Source: Heliopora coerulea (lineage: Eukaryota > Cnidaria > Anthozoa > Scleralcyonacea > Helioporidae). Taken from it: a stretch of 64,000 nt of DNA. This document shows, piece by piece, positions 63,606 to 64,000 of this stretch (positions are counted from its first letter, which is position 1; each line of letters begins with the position of its first letter). The stretch is taken from positions 62,001 through 126,000 of the forward strand of contig JASJOG010000521.1 of NCBI GenBank assembly GCA_030142905.1, written 5' to 3'. The notes below the pieces were generated by a model, which saw only the letters and a list, made by a program, of their open reading frames with translations, made no database searches and was not told the DNA's origin. A program made the position numbers and the translations under genes.

Positions 63606-64000
63606 CGTTTCTTAACCCACAAGTTAAGGTTCACGTCAAAACCAGTCGTCCATAATACGTTGGGTGATACGGTCAAGAATCTGTGCTGGGAAGCTGGAAT
63701 TCAAGGGTATTACACGAATCACAGGTTGAGGGCAACAACTGCTACTCGTGGCCTTGAAAAAGGAATTCCTGACAAGTTTATCATGGAAAGAAGTGGGCAC
63801 AGAAATATCAGATCCTTATAGCAATATCAGAGACCAACCGTTCAAATGAAGGTTGAGATGTCGGAAGCGTTTGATTTACCGTTAGGTGATAAGGTCAATT
63901 CGTACTGCGGAGAAGCGTCAGTAAGAAAAAAAGTCAGTAAGAGAGAAACAGACAGTGGTGAGATAGGAGGCAAAATAGAAAAAAAAGTTGAGAATTGTCG
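63606..64000 (+). pseudogene. Crypton-like tyrosine recombinase, C-terminal part
   Basis: The frame opens at 63606 and continues to the window end apart from one TAG at 63819-63821. It reads KPVVHNTLGDTVKNLC, GYYTNHRLRATTATRGL (H-x-x-R box with the catalytic arginine), KFIMERSGHRNIRSL (the G-H-x-x box), a TAG, then QYQRPTVQMKVEMSEAF (catalytic tyrosine in QYQRP). This is the catalytic end of the tyrosine recombinases of Crypton transposons and their domesticated relatives (KCTD1/ZMYM2-type genes). The nonsense codon lies two codons before the tyrosine and abolishes activity if translated normally. After the domain the frame is lysine/glutamate-rich and leaves the window. The N-terminal half was not found upstream; the inverted repeat is there instead. 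Confidence 0.75.

Overview
The window looks like nuclear DNA of an anthozoan cnidarian, most likely a stony coral. The evidence is AT-rich intergenic sequence, genes with GT-AG introns and no operons, several retroelement and DNA-transposon families with many MITEs, and a secreted DNRLRE-like protein of a type I associate with corals. The species call is inference; no marker gene settles it.

Layout. 1-5.2 kb: mostly unrecognised non-coding DNA with two copies of a tRNA-derived SINE-like repeat and a 171-bp tandem duplication. 5.2-13.4 kb: one satellite array of 48 monomers of 168 bp, containing an almost perfect tandem duplication of an 8-monomer, 1,342-bp higher-order block. 13.4-17.2 kb: retroelement scraps (a LINE tail, and a Penelope-like GIY-YIG fragment followed by a hammerhead-ribozyme-like motif), a broken secreted DNRLRE-type gene, a 4 x 187-bp tandem repeat with a hairpin in each unit, and inverted-repeat elements. 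17.8-23.4 kb: a DNA transposon with about 1-kb terminal inverted repeats and a decayed minus-strand DDE-type transposase; a pogo-like MITE sits in its left arm.

21.4-63.4 kb is dominated by a segmental duplication in direct orientation. Copy A is 21,424-37,473 and copy B is 50,429-63,363. Each copy carries half of the long-TIR transposon, gene 1 and gene 2 of a helical-repeat (TPR-like) family, a Harbinger-like MITE and the 3' part of a CR1/L2-like LINE. A third paralogue, gene 3, lies between the copies (44,302-47,832). Genes 2A, 2B and 3 share one architecture: a long first coding exon with an N-terminal hydrophobic segment and TPR-like helices, a phase-0 intron, and a 55-56-codon last exon ending in an acidic DIF/DVF-type motif. 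Gene 1A is frameshifted near its N-terminus; gene 1B keeps that frame but has lost its C-terminal two thirds to a 2.2-kb deletion. No function is claimed for the family.

Between the copies lie the 5' part of LINE A (esterase-type ORF1 plus APE endonuclease), a dead Penelope-like element (40.9-43.9 kb) split by a hAT-like MITE and flanked by about 105-bp direct repeats, and a second Penelope fragment with a hammerhead-like motif inside the gene 3 intron. After copy B the sequence changes to a 41-bp-arm inverted repeat and a Crypton-like tyrosine recombinase fragment running off the window end. Coordinates were read by eye and may be off by a few bases; no alignments or searches were run.
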